Shown piece after piece: positions 10,358-20,551 of a DNA stretch of 64,000 nt (position 1 is the first letter of the stretch; each line of letters opens with the position of its first letter). The notes below the pieces were generated by a model, which was not told the origin of the DNA, searched no databases, and saw only the letters and a program-made list of their open reading frames with translations. The position numbers and the translations under genes are program-made. The stretch is from Lachnospiraceae bacterium. GTDB lineage: Bacteria > Bacillota > Clostridia > Lachnospirales > Lachnospiraceae. The stretch spans positions 744,001-808,000 of the forward strand of contig JAJXRY010000002.1 of NCBI GenBank assembly GCA_021628825.1. Direction: 5' to 3'.

Positions 10358-11393
10358 ATGAAAGAAGAAACCCTGGTCTTTATTGATTATTGTGGAAGCT
10401 GTGACAGAGAGGGCAAAGCAATCGGACATTCCCCCAAGGTGTTGATGGAATATGCAGATCTACTAAAAGATCATTATAAGCTTGAAGCAATATTACCTTT
10501 ATGTGTTCATGAGTCTGTGAAAGAAGGAACATTTGATAGAATAACGAATCTGCCATATCAGATTGTAGAAGAAGGAAATAGAGGCTTATTAAAACGATTG
10601 GTGGATAAGTACAAATTATTTAGAAATATTGGGTTGGCAAACCGCTACAGTGAACAAAAAATTTGCTGGTACTACCGGACGGATTTTTTCCTGTTTTTAT
10701 ATTACTTTTTTCATCGAAAGCCCAAGGACAAAAATTATGATTTGCTTATTGTATCAACAGAAATTCGCGGAAGGGATACTGGGCAAGACTTTAAATATCA
10801 TTTTTTTAAAAAGAGGATTAAGTAAATTTGATGCTGTTATTTATACACAGAAAAATATGAAGATACCGCATCCTAAAGTTTTTTATATGCCGGATTACTA
10901 TTATGATGCAAAATATGAACCATACAGAAAAATGCCTAAGGATGATAAGGTAGTCTGTCTGGGAACGATGAATCCTTATAAAGAACTGGAAAAGCTGGTA
11001 GATGTATTTAATGCAAATGGGATGAAACTGGAGATTGCAGGAAGGTTTTTTTAGACCAGCAAAGATATTTAGATTTGCAGCATCGGGCCAAAGATAATGT
11101 AATTGTTGAAAATGTGGTTTTATCAGAGGATGACTATTATAAGAAACTGGCAGGTGCAAAGTATTCTATTTTACCATATGATATGAAAGTGTATGAGGGA
11201 AGAACATCAGGAGTATTACTGGAAAGTATTTTTTTGTTGGAACGATACCGATTGCACCTAAAAAGATTGCTGGAAGAGAACGAGGTAAGAGGGATCGGGT
11301 ATGATACTTTACAAGAATTGCTTGAAAGTTCTTTTTTTCAATAATATAAGAGTAGAAAAAGAAGGAAATTTATCAATTGATAAAAAAACATGA
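10358..11393 (+). CDS. GT-B glycosyltransferase, family 4-like (frameshifted)
   Basis: About 345 residues in GT-B style. The N-terminus reads VFIDYCGSCDREGKAIGHSP and LMEYADLLKDHYKLEAILP, an alpha/beta Rossmann half with the usual helix that holds the acceptor. The C-terminal half has KVVCLGTMNPYKELEKLVDV (about 10948-11007), which corresponds to the GxxxxxKG start of the donor domain. It then has LEIAGRFF, YYKKLAGAKYSILPYD and YEGRTSGVLLESI, where the final Glu-containing segment is the usual nucleotide-sugar contact. The reading continues to the stop at 11391-11393 after a frame change near 11330. Frame changes at about 10800, 11050 and 11230 lie in T runs. It is co-directional with GtrII 17 bases upstream. 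The donor sugar cannot be predicted. Confidence 0.65.
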
Positions 11394-11433
11394 TAAAAAG
11401 GTGCTATATATGATTGGATGTGCGGAATAGTAA

Positions 11434-12689
11434 ATGGATAACAAAGAGATGGATAATAAGAAGAAAAATAAAAGTATTATATATAAATGCGCTATATTGG
11501 GGCGGCGGTGCAGAAAAAAATTGCCCGACAATTATATATGGGAGTTAGAGAATACGATATATCTTGTTTCTTTATGTCAGGAAGATATCAGAAGAATGTC
11601 CCTAAGGATGTTAAGGTAATATACAATAATCTTTTTCGAGCGGGTTATCTCTGTATTGGCGGCCAGACAGAATCATAATTTTTTATACAGAACATATATT
11701 GCCAGGAAAAAAATAGTACAGTTTATAAAAAAAGAAAGAGTCGATATAGTTCATTTTCATAATATGCATGGAAATTATTTTGGACCTAAAGATATAGAAG
11801 TAATTAGTAAGGTTTGTCCTAACATTGTAATTACAATGCACGATATGTGGATGATTACAGGCTGCTGTCCTCATGGGATGCAGTGTGAGGAATGGAAATA
11901 CAGTAAAAACTGTCAAAATTGTCATGGTAATGAGTGGTTAAAAAAAGGTGTAAAGAAAGCACATAGTTATTTGATATGCAAAAGCAAGTCATATAGCAAT
12001 AAAAACATACAATTTGTATCACCATCGCAATGGCTGGTTGCCTGTTGTTCCAAGAGTTATCTTAAATATGAAACTATTCACTTGATCCCTAATGGTGTGA
12101 ATACCAGCATATACCATCCATTGAATAAAAAGTGAATTACGAAAAAAATATGGAGTGGCGCAGAACAAGCATGTCATAATGTTTGCTGCTAATAATATTA
12201 ATCATCCATATAAAGGATTTAAATATTTATGTGAGGCACTAGATAGAATTAAGGATAAAAGGAATATTATTGTTTGTTATCAGTGGGCAATGATTTGAAA
12301 GAAATAGAAAAAATGGAATATGATTTCTTCCTTCCCGGATATGTAAGAGATGAAAAGGTGATGAATGAAATGTATGCATTGGCAGATGTGTATATATCTG
12401 TTAGTGTGGCAGATACGTTCCCCTTGGTTATACTTGAATCAATGGCGGCGGGAACTCCTGTAATAGCTTTTAATACAGGAGGAATTCCCGAAATTGTGAA
12501 TGACGAAGTCGGTTGGATTGTGGAACAGAGAGATGTTAATTCGTTGGTAAGCATGATTGAAAAAGTGTTTACAGATGATGTAGAGTATGCTAATAAGCAA
12601 AATGTCGAGGATATATTATGAATTATCTTTCGGAAGAAATTATGTTAGAGAAATATGCAGGTTTATACCATGAAATATGTGGAATTTAA
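11434..12689 (+). CDS. Family 4 glycosyltransferase (frameshifted)
   Basis: Retaining GT4 enzyme, cytoplasmic, building the repeat unit. After removing indels the N-terminus reads VLYINALYWGGGAEKIARQL (about 11474-11530), with the glycine-rich acceptor loop of GT4 enzymes. Then come VDIVHFHNMHG (about 11740), ITMHDMWMITGCC (about 11830-11868), and a Cys-rich insert CEEWKYSKNCQNC typical of WcaC/colanic-acid-type GT4 proteins. HLIPNGVNTSIYHP (about 12079-12120) and FAANNINHPYKGFKYLCEAL follow. The C-terminal signature is ADVYISVSVADTFPLVILES, then AAGTPVIAFNTGGIPEIV (about 12380-12495). Its E-x7-E-like pattern is intact. It ends at 12687-12689. The start at ATG 11434 lacks a clear Shine-Dalgarno site and could lie a few codons downstream. 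At least four frame changes are present. Confidence 0.8.
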
Positions 12690-12709
12690 AAAAATCAGGA
12701 GTGTTAGGT

Positions 12710-13522
12710 ATGAAAGCACCGGTTGTATTGTTTACTTATAATAGACTAAATCATACTATGCAAACAATAAAAAGCTCTTCAGAATAACTGGGGAAGTAAT
12801 GAGACCGAGTTATATGTGTTTGCGGATGGAGCAAAAGATCCAACTGAAGAAGCAAAAAAAGTAAACGCAGTAAGAGAATATTTAAAAAGAGATTAAAGAG
12901 TGTAATTGGTTTGCAAGTATGACCATATATTTTTCAGGAAAAGAATTTAGGACTTGAGAAATCTATTATATCGGGCGTTGGTAAAATAATTAATCAATAT
13001 GGAAAAAGCTATAGTATTAGAAGATGACATTATAACAACACCTGATTTTTTTGCTTTTTTATGAACAAAGCTTTGGATGCATTTGAAAAAGATCCTAAAG
13101 TATGGTCAATATCAACATGGCTCATTAATAACCGGAAGATAAAGAATTGCAAAGAGGATATTTTATGGACATATAGAGGAGAATGCTGGGGATGGGCCAG
13201 TTGGGCAGATCGTTGGAACAGGGTTGATTGGTCGGTGGGAGACTACCGTGAGTTTGAGAAAAATAGAAAGAGACAAAGAGCGTTTAATCGTGGCGGACGT
13301 GATATGAGTATGCTGTTGCAATTACAGCAAGAAGGAGAGATTCATTCATGGGCTATCAGATGGTGCTATCAACAATATAAGGAGGATATGATAACCGTAT
13401 TTCCTAAATATCCCAAATCTTATAATATTGGATTAGATGGTTCTGGCACAAATTGTGGCGGTGAAACTACCAGATTACCAGAAACTCAGTTAGAGAAGAC
13501 ATGGGATTTTTCAATATTCTAA
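12710..13522 (+). CDS. GT-A sugar transferase (nucleotide-diphospho-sugar transferase type)
   Basis: GT-A fold glycosyltransferase of the type found in capsule loci that acts on cytoplasmic lipid-linked intermediates. The N-terminus PVVLFTYNRLNHTMQTIK is the usual first strand and helix. ELYVFADGAKD (about 12810-12845) follows, then KAIVLEDDIITTPDFFAFM with the metal-binding LEDD motif (about 13010-13060), and WSISTWLIN and GECWGWASWADRWNRVDW. The start ATG 12710 lies 21 bases after the previous stop. Frame changes occur at about 12770, 12890, 12940 and 13055. The protein may continue past 13522 through ILRKKNTVLLKRVSKEKIF in another frame. The exact C-terminus, and the boundary with the following unknown gene, are unclear. 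Confidence 0.7.
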
Positions 13523-13611
13523 GAAAAAAAATACGGTATTATTAAAAAGAGTTTCAAAAGAAAAGATTTTTTGAGTTTTGGCGACAAAAATTAGGTGGTT
13601 ATTGGTATGCT

Positions 13612-14487
13612 TTGGCAGAAGTAGAACATTGTCTGATATGCAGAAAAAATAATGAAGAATTTTTTACAATTAAAGCAGGTGTTTTTAAAGATTACAGAAG
13701 CCCTATGATATGTGAAGTACAGGGAGAAAAAAATATTTTTTTGCCACTCAGGTTAAAAAAATATTTTTACAAAAGAGAGTTGCTCTTTTTCCGTTTGAAT
13801 CAAAGAAATGTGATTGAAAAAAAGAGCAGATACTTTTTAGCAGATAAAACTTCAAGAGAGTTTTTTGAGTTTACTATACATGAGAGAAAAAGTATTATTT
13901 ATTAACTCGAGATTGCAAAAAAATGATTTATTTGTATTTTATGAAATGGGACAAGATGTATTTACATGGGAAAAAAATATGCAGTATTGAAAATAACAGA
14001 AAATCTGGTGAATGCTGTTACAACGTATATAAATGATAGAGTATATTTGACGGGATCTTTGCTTGAAAGCAATGCTGACAATAGATCTGTATTTGTGCAA
14101 TTTGAAATAGTAGATTTTTTTAATCCCGGGAAAATAAGTTCCGTCTTGAAATGGAAAGGAACAGATAACAATTATTATTCCATTTATGCAGGTAATTGGT
14201 TTTACAGAGAAGGAGTATGGTATCGTGCATTGGAGAAGAGCACTCGTAAACAAAGAGGGAAATCGGTTATTATTGAAGAAATAGTAGAGAACACTCAAGA
14301 AGGAACAAAAACCAAAATGTTGGAAGAAATAACAGTTAATTCTGTAGAGTGTGAATTGCCGGCATTTATTTACAGAAAATTAGGTGTATCTGCCTATTCC
14401 TATTTAGAGGGATATGAGGTTATAGAACTGTTGGTGCAGCATTTTTCACTGGGAAGGCTGGGGGCTAAATTGTTACGTGGGAAATAA
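13612..14487 (+). CDS. Unknown protein of the glycan locus (frameshifted)
   Basis: I do not recognise this protein. Joined across frame changes near 13905 and 13975 it gives about 290 residues. The segments include HCLICRKNNEEFFTIKAG, MICEVQGEKNIFLPLRLKKY, FFRLNQRNVIEKKSRYFLAD, KNDLFVFYEMGQDVFTWEKN, RVYLTGSLLESNADNRSVFV, WKGTDNNYYSIYAGNWFYRE and YRKLGVSAYSYLEGYEVIEL. There is no signal peptide and no convincing membrane helix. The alternating pattern suggests mostly beta structure in the middle. No sure start codon is seen. Reading is open upstream to about 13560 (FFEFWRQKLGGYWYALAEVE), so it may even be a C-terminal domain of the preceding glycosyltransferase. It is flanked by glycosyltransferases on both sides, so a role in the same glycan is likely, but its function is unknown. 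Confidence 0.45.
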
Positions 14488-14671
14488 GATTAAGGCTCAT
14501 TCCTGTATCTATACTTTTTGATATTTGCGGATGTATAATAAATTGGAGATGATTAAGCAATTTAAAGCTTTTTTTATTAATAAAAAAATTAAATGTATAT
14601 CACATAAGTATAGGATAATCAATTTGATCATCGTGAAATATATGGAATATAAATTATAGAAAGGAAGATTT

Positions 14672-15643
14672 ATGGAGAAAGTAAACATTTCTATAATTGT
14701 GCCAGTTTACAATGTAGAAGAATATATAAAGCGTTGTATGGACAGTCTCATAGATCAATCGTTTGAGGATTATGAAATTATTGTTGTTAATGATGGAACA
14801 AAAGATAATTCTATGAAATATGTTTATAAATTACAGAGTGAATATAAAAACATTATTATCTGTGAACAAGAAAATAAAGGATTAAGTGCCGCACGTAATA
14901 CAGGAATAGCTCATGCAAAGGGAGAATATCTTATTTTTTGTGATAGTGATGATGCACTAGAAGAAAATTGTTTGGGGAAGTTATATAATGAGGCACTAAA
15001 TAAAAAAATTTAGATGTTTTTGCTTTATGACGCTAAAGCGTTTGATGGATCTAAGCACCAAATAAAAAGTAAATGAATACATTAGACGAAATTTTACAGA
15101 AGAAGTTTTTAAGCGGGAGAGAAATGCTTAAAGAGCTTGTGGATAAAAAACAATATGCTGCGTCTGCATGTATGTTTCTTATAAAGAGAAAATTGATTAT
15201 AGAAAATAATCTTAAATTTGTGGAGAATATATTTCATGAAGATGAATTGTTCACCCCCATTGCACTTATTACTGCCAAAAGAGTCGAGCATAGAGGATGG
15301 CCGGTTTACTTACGATATATTAGAGAAGGGTCAATTACTACAAGCGATAACATACTGGCAAGAATGAAGAGTATGGAGATCGTCATTATCGAACTTATAG
15401 AGTTTTTGAGAAAGCAGCCTGAGGATGAAGAGAATATAGCATTAAGATCTATTATCATAGAGAGAATCAAATTTTTTTCTTGGACAAACATTGTTGATTG
15501 AAGGTTTAGATGAGGAATTATCAAATAAGAGAAAAAAAGAATACGCAGGTTGGCAAAAAGAAAATCATATGAGGTTGGGATTTGAGTTTGAGTGCTATAT
15601 TTTTGTGGTTAAGATTAAAAAAAGAATTATTATAAATACTTGA
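14672..15643 (+). CDS. Family 2 glycosyltransferase
   Basis: Inverting GT2 enzyme with GT-A fold, cytoplasmic, about 323 residues. The N-terminus ISIIVPVYNVEEYIKRCMDS is textbook GT2. YEIIVVNDGTKDNSM (about 14775-14820) carries the nucleotide-contacting Asp residues. NKGLSAARNTGIAHAKGEYL is followed by IFCDSDDALEE, the DxD metal motif (about 14935-14965). Acceptor-side segments include ASACMFLIKRKLI and FHEDELFTPIALITAK (about 15235-15280), with the ED dipeptide often acting as base. Frame changes lie in the A run near 15002-15010 and near 15475. ATG 14672 follows AGAAAGGAAG (14657-14666). The 184-base gap before it is AT-rich. A TTGATC/TATAAA pair with an 18-base spacer (14624-14653) could be a weak promoter, but it would leave almost no leader. 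Confidence 0.85.
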
Positions 15644-15675
15644 TTAAAAGAAGAGTATAAGGAGCGAAATATAAA

Positions 15676-16907
15676 GTGCATATAGTTTTTGTTACACCGG
15701 AATTCGTGACAGAGTGTCGAGGGGGAGGTCTTGCCTCATATTTATCCAATATTGCTAAAATTTTAGCTGAGCATGGGCATGCAGTTACCATTGTGACATC
15801 ATCAAGACATAATAATGACTCGATGGAATGGTATTCAGGGGGTAATTGTTGAAAGGGTAAAAGGATTGTGGGAAATTCTTACCGGTTCCTTTTTTATAAT
15901 TTATGGAGAAGCTGGAGATTGTGCGAATGTGTAAAGAAAATAAATAAGAGAAGAAAGATAGATATAGTGCAATATGCCAGTTTTTGAGGCAGTAGGATTT
16001 TTGGAGAACCCCCAAAATTCCTTCTGTAGTAAGAATTTCATCAGATCGGATTTGCTGGAGAGAATATAAGGTATTCGATTATCAGATACAAGATATAGAT
16101 CACTTATATTTAAGTGATAAAATAGAATATGCAGCATTAAAAAAAGAATTGGTAATATCTATGGACCGAGTCTGGCAACAGCGAAAATCATTGCTAAACG
16201 AATTGGAAGAGACATTTCAATTATCGAATCACCATTTTATTTGAAAAGAGTTGAGTTTGATTATTCTTTATATAGTGAAAAAAATTGAAACAGAAGAAAT
16301 ATTATCTGGCACATTCCTCAATGTCTTGCGTGAAAGGAACACATATTATTGCCCAAATAATAGGAAAAAGTATGTCAACAAGATAGGGATGCATACTTTG
16401 TATTTGCAGGAAGTGATCACGGCATTCTTTATCGGGATCCAGAGAAAAATGAAAGTGCAAAAGATTATATCATTCGTATGGCAGGTGAATGGGCAGATCG
16501 GATTATTTTTTTGGGAACTGTGAAAAGAGAAGAACTATTTCCTATTATAGATAATGCATATGCTTGTCTGATACCGTCTAGGATTGATAATATGCCCAAC
16601 ACTTGTATTGAGGCAATGGCATTGGGAAAAAAATTGTTGTAGGTACAAGGGGGCTAGTTACGAACAGTTTATTGAGGATGGTATCAGTGGATATTTAGTA
16701 GCAATAGATGACACAGAAGGATTATATAATACAATTGTAAAAAAATTAATCAATTAGATGGTGAGGAAAGAAAAAAAGAATAGGAGATAATGCGTCAAGA
16801 AATACGGAAAGATTTAAGCCGGAAATGATTTATCGAAAAAAATCATGCAATATTATTTAAATGTGATCGGAGGAACAGGAGAATCAGGTGAAACTATTAA
16901 TTCTTAG
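15676..16907 (+). CDS. Family 4 glycosyltransferase (heavily frameshifted)
   Basis: GT-B retaining glycosyltransferase of about 405 residues. The N-terminus VHIVFVTPEFVTECRGGGLA followed by SYLSNIAKILAEHGHAVTIV (about 15676-15790) is the classic GT4 start with a glycine-rich loop. Later come KIDIVQYASFEAVGFL, PSVVRISSDRICWREY and LVISMDRVW. The donor-binding half shows YVFAGSDHG in another frame (about 16393), RIIFLGTVKREELFPIIDNA (about 16499-16558), CLIPSRIDNMPNTCIEAMAL (about 16565-16625) and the switch to VVGTRGASYEQFIEDGISGY. The EAMALG Glu is the usual ribose/phosphate contact. At least seven frame changes are needed. GTG 15676 is 33 bases after the GT2 stop. The end overlaps the start of the ABC exporter by 20 bases, indicating an operon. 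Confidence 0.75.
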
Positions 16908-18681
16908 CATACAAGATGTAATAAAAAAATTGGCATATATTCTTAATCGAAAGCAAAAAAACATATTGTGCCATTATGTTTATGATGACGATGATGGGGG
17001 TGGTGTTTGAAACTTTGGGAGTTTCAATCATATTACCGGTAGTTCAGGCAATGCTATACCCGGAAGAATTGCTAAATAATGAGTGGATCGGATTGGCTGC
17101 TGGAATTTTTGCAATTAAAAGGAGAGTTTCAACTGCTTATTTTTGGTTGCAGTTTTGGCAATAATGATATATGTTATAAAAAAATATATATTTAATTATA
17201 TTATCTTTTGTTCGGGCAAAATTTTTCAAGTAAAATACAACGTGACTTGGGAGTATATATGATGCAGTCGTATTTAAAAAGAGGATATCCTTACTTTTTT
17301 TAAAAAGAGAGTGCTCATAAAATGCATAGAGGTATAACGGGAGATGTGGCTGGCGTTTATACTATTATATACAATGGATTTCGGCTGTTATCGGAGATAT
17401 TGACAGTAATTGCTATTGGGATATATATATTAATTACAGATGTAGTAATGTCTTTATCAATTTTGTTAATTGCAGGAACTAGTGTGACTATTACTTTATT
17501 TCTTTGCAAAAATAAAATGAAAGCATTAGGCGAATCTTTCAGGAAGTTTGATACGGAAATGAAAAATTGTTCATATCAGACTTTTCATGGAATAAAGGAA
17601 GTGCTTGTCATGAATAAACAGAACTTTTTTATCAGACAATATGACAATGCGTGCAAAGAGCAACAGAAAGCAATGGTGGGTCAGACCGTATTGGCAGAGA
17701 GTCCTGCTTATATTTATGAAGCAGTTTGTGTGATTGCATTGATTATAGCGGTGGTTTTTAGGGTATCTCTTGGTGGAGAAAGTTCTGAATTTATATCAAA
17801 TGTAGCAATAATTGGCGTTGCAGCATTTCGTATTATGCCATCATTAGGAAGAATTTCCAATTGTGCCAATATTATTATGTTTAATATCCCTTCTATGAAT
17901 GCAACCTATACAAATTTACGGGAGGCAAATGAAAATGAATATAGATGTAAAACAAAAGATGATATAGTGAGTGATACAGGCAACATAAGTTTTAAAAATG
18001 AGATAACATTGCAAAATGTAAGTTGGAAATATGATGGAGCAGAAGATAGAGTAATCCGAAATTTGAATTTGAGAATTGAGAAAGGTGATTCAATCGCCCT
18101 GATTGGTGAATCGGGAGCAGGGAAATCGACAGTTGCAGATATTATTTTTAGGGTTATTAAAGCCCTTAGAAGGAGCGGTATGCATGGATGGTATCGATAT
18201 AAAGACGATTCCCACATTATGGTGCAAGACCATAGGATATGTACCGCAGTCAGTATATATTCTGGATGCAAGTATAAGAAGAAATGTGGCATATGGAGTA
18301 GAGGTAGAGCGAATTGACGACGGTTTAGTATGGAAGGCGCTAGAGCAGGCGCAATTAAAGGAGTTTGTAGAAGAACTTCCTGAAAAATTAGACACGATTT
18401 TGGGAGAACGTGGAATACGATTTTCAGGAGGACAACGTCAGAGAATTGCTATAGCGCGGGCACTATATTATAATCCTGAAATCTTAATCCTGGATGAAGC
18501 AACATCGGCATTGGATAATAAGACAGAAGAAGGTATTATGGAGGCGCTTGAATACTTGATTGGGCGTAAAACATTAATTATTGTTGCACATAGATTGACA
18601 ACAATTAGGCAATGCAATCATATTTACGAAATTAAAGATGGAAAAGCAATTTTAAGAAAAAAAGAAGATGTTCTTAGTTGA
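16888..18681 (+). CDS. ABC exporter, MsbA/PglK-like (fused membrane and ATPase domains)
   Basis: Half-transporter of about 598 residues that probably exports a lipid-linked saccharide or glycolipid. The membrane domain covers roughly residues 20-320, with helices near 16965, 17140-17210, 17390-17510 and 17700-17860. The ATPase domain has Walker A GESGAGKST (18106-18132), Q-loop GYVPQSVYILDASIRRN, the signature FSGGQRQRIAIARAL (18421-18465), Walker B ILILDEATSALD, and the H-loop VAHRLTT. Frame changes lie near 17160, 17300 and 18145-18149 (a T run just after Walker A); removing one T there joins ADIILGLLKPL. GTG 16888 follows AGGAACAGGAG. It overlaps the upstream GT4 stop. A second CMP-sugar synthetase follows at 20 bases. 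A Wzx flippase is also present, so the two may serve different glycans. Confidence 0.85.
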
Positions 18682-18700
18682 GCGAAAGGAGAAAAGTAAA

Positions 18701-19372
18701 ATGAAAATTAAAGCCTTAGTTGCAGTTAGGTCAGGATCAGTGAGAGTACAAAATAAAAATATTAAGCCATTCGCAGGGAGTACATTGCTTGATTTGAAGT
18801 TACAGCAATTGAAAAGAATTCCTAATTTGGATGGAGTGGTTGTAAATTCTAATTCAGATGAAATGCTTGACATAGCAGGAAAATATGGTTGTGAAACAGT
18901 AAAAAAAGAGATGAATTTTACGCATCAAATTCAGTTTCCATGAGTGATGTGTATAAAAAAATATGGCTGAAAAATTTTTTTCCGGGGATATTGTTGCATA
19001 TATTAATGTAACGAATCCATTATTAAAAGATGAGACGATTATCAAAGCAATTGACACCTATAAGAAACTTATGGAATCTCAGGAATATGATTCTTTGAAT
19101 TCAGCACATCTAATTAAAGAATTTATGTTTCAGAACAACCAGCCGATTAACTATGATTTAAAAACAACCAAGAAGTCAGGATTTGCCTGATATTGCAGCG
19201 TTAAATTTTGCAATAAGCATTATTTCAAAAAGAAAAAAATGATTGAATGTAAAAAAATGTAGTAGGAGATAAACCGAATATTTATATAATTGATGAGGTA
19301 GAGGCCACGGATATTGATAATCCCATAGACTTTGAATTTGCGGAGTTCGTTTATAAGAAAGGACAATGGTAA
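18701..19372 (+). CDS. Acylneuraminate-type cytidylyltransferase (CMP-sugar synthetase), copy 2
   Basis: CMP-sugar synthetase of about 224 residues, distinct in sequence from copy 1 at 3396. The N-terminus ALVAVRSGSVRVQNKNIKPF carries the conserved nucleotide-binding R-S-G-S-x-R-x-x-x-K-N motif of NeuA-type enzymes. After it come LDGVVVNSNSDEMLDIAGKY, SVSMSDVYKNMAE (in another frame), INVTNPLLKDETI, YDSLNSAHLIKEFMFQNNQP and ATDIDNPIDFEFAEFVYKKG, the usual C-terminal substrate-specific segment. Frame changes lie near 18905, 18955, 19165 and 19240. The start at ATG 18701 is preceded by GAAAGGAGAAAAG (18683-18695). It is followed after one base by a glycosyltransferase and then by aldolase copy 2, repeating the logic of the first cassette. 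The sugar is unknown. Confidence 0.8.
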
Positions 19373-19373
19373 A

Positions 19374-20455
19374 ATGTTGGTTTTATTTTTTTGACATCAT
19401 CTCCGTTGCATAAAATGCATTTAAATGATATGTATATCAGGGAAATTAGTGAGGTGTTTGACACGCAGATATGGGATATTAGTCATTTATATGGGAGGGG
19501 AAAGAGAATTCAGAGTTCTCGGATGTTCCATGTATTGCTTCATTGCAGGAATTAGAGGGAAAATTGGATAATATTAATGGACAAATTGTTGTTATAACAA
19601 ATGTGTTGATTTATGATCTGCATAAGATACATAAGATATTTAAATGCCGTAGGATACCATTGGTTTCTATTGACAAAAGAGTCTATTATTTTTTTGGATG
19701 AAAGATAATTATTTAAAAGAACATTTGCAATATGCTACAGAAGATGAAAGAAAGAAATTTTTGGAAAGCAAATGTAATTACCAGAAAGATTTACAGTTAC
19801 TTAGAATATCGTCATGTAAAATTTGATTATTTATTGGGAGCAAAAAAATTATTTTTCCGGATGCAACCAAACATTTTTGTGCATATTCATAATTTGAAAT
19901 ATGATGAGTATTTAAGGAGTAAAGAAGAAGAGCGCGTTGTAGAATACAAGTATATTTTTATTTATGGATGCAGGGCTGGCACATTTACCGGCAGTATCAG
20001 GGAAAAACTAATTCAATTGACAAAGCTGAGTACTTAGAAAAAAATGAATCATCGGTTTGCACTTTAGGAAGCTAAGTATCATATACCTGTGATAATAGCA
20101 GCACATCCTAAATCAGGGTACCCTGAGGATGCTTTTAAAGGTCGGAAAATTATACTCTATAAGACACCGGCTTTGTTGAAGTATGCGGAGTTTGTTTTGG
20201 CACATTATTCTACGTCATTAATTGATTTGGTATTACAGAAGAAGCCTGTGATTTTTTTATACAGTGAATCATATATGAACTCACCATCGAAAACTATTTT
20301 AATTACGACTGCTGAGTATGCTAAGCTGTTGAATGCTCCGCTGATAGATATTCAAGGCGAAGAAGATATAGAATTAGCTTTTTGATGAGAATGCATATGA
20401 TAAGTTTATTACGGAACATATTTATAATAAATTGTATAGTGATATTCAGAGTTAA
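19374..20455 (+). CDS. Surface-carbohydrate glycosyltransferase, possibly GT-B (frameshifted)
   Basis: Reassembled length is about 360 residues. The N-terminus VGFIFLTSSPLHKMHLNDMY is a Rossmann-like first strand, followed by IREISEVFDTQIWDISHLYG, QIVVITNVLIYDLHKIHKIF and CRRIPLVSID. The C-terminal half gives YILFMDAGLAHLPA (frame-corrected at about 19955-19990) and PVIIAAHPKSGYPEDAFKGR (about 20089-20148). It then gives FVLAHYSTSLIDLVLQKKPV (about 20191-20250) and IFLYSESYM. The AHPKS and HYSTS segments are placed like the nucleotide-phosphate loop and donor pocket of GT-B enzymes such as polysialyl- and CDP-glycerol transferases. ATG 19374 lies one base past the CMP-sugar synthetase stop. 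I infer that it uses that CMP-sugar. The precise family is not certain. The sequence differs from the GT52-like gene at 1929, so the two cassettes may make different linkages. Confidence 0.55.
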
Positions 20456-20551
20456 TAGTGGATTTTTTTAAATAAACTACAACAAAAGAATAGCATTATA
20501 AATCATATGGGGAGGAGACAGTGATTCTATAGCAAATCACAATATTAAAGT

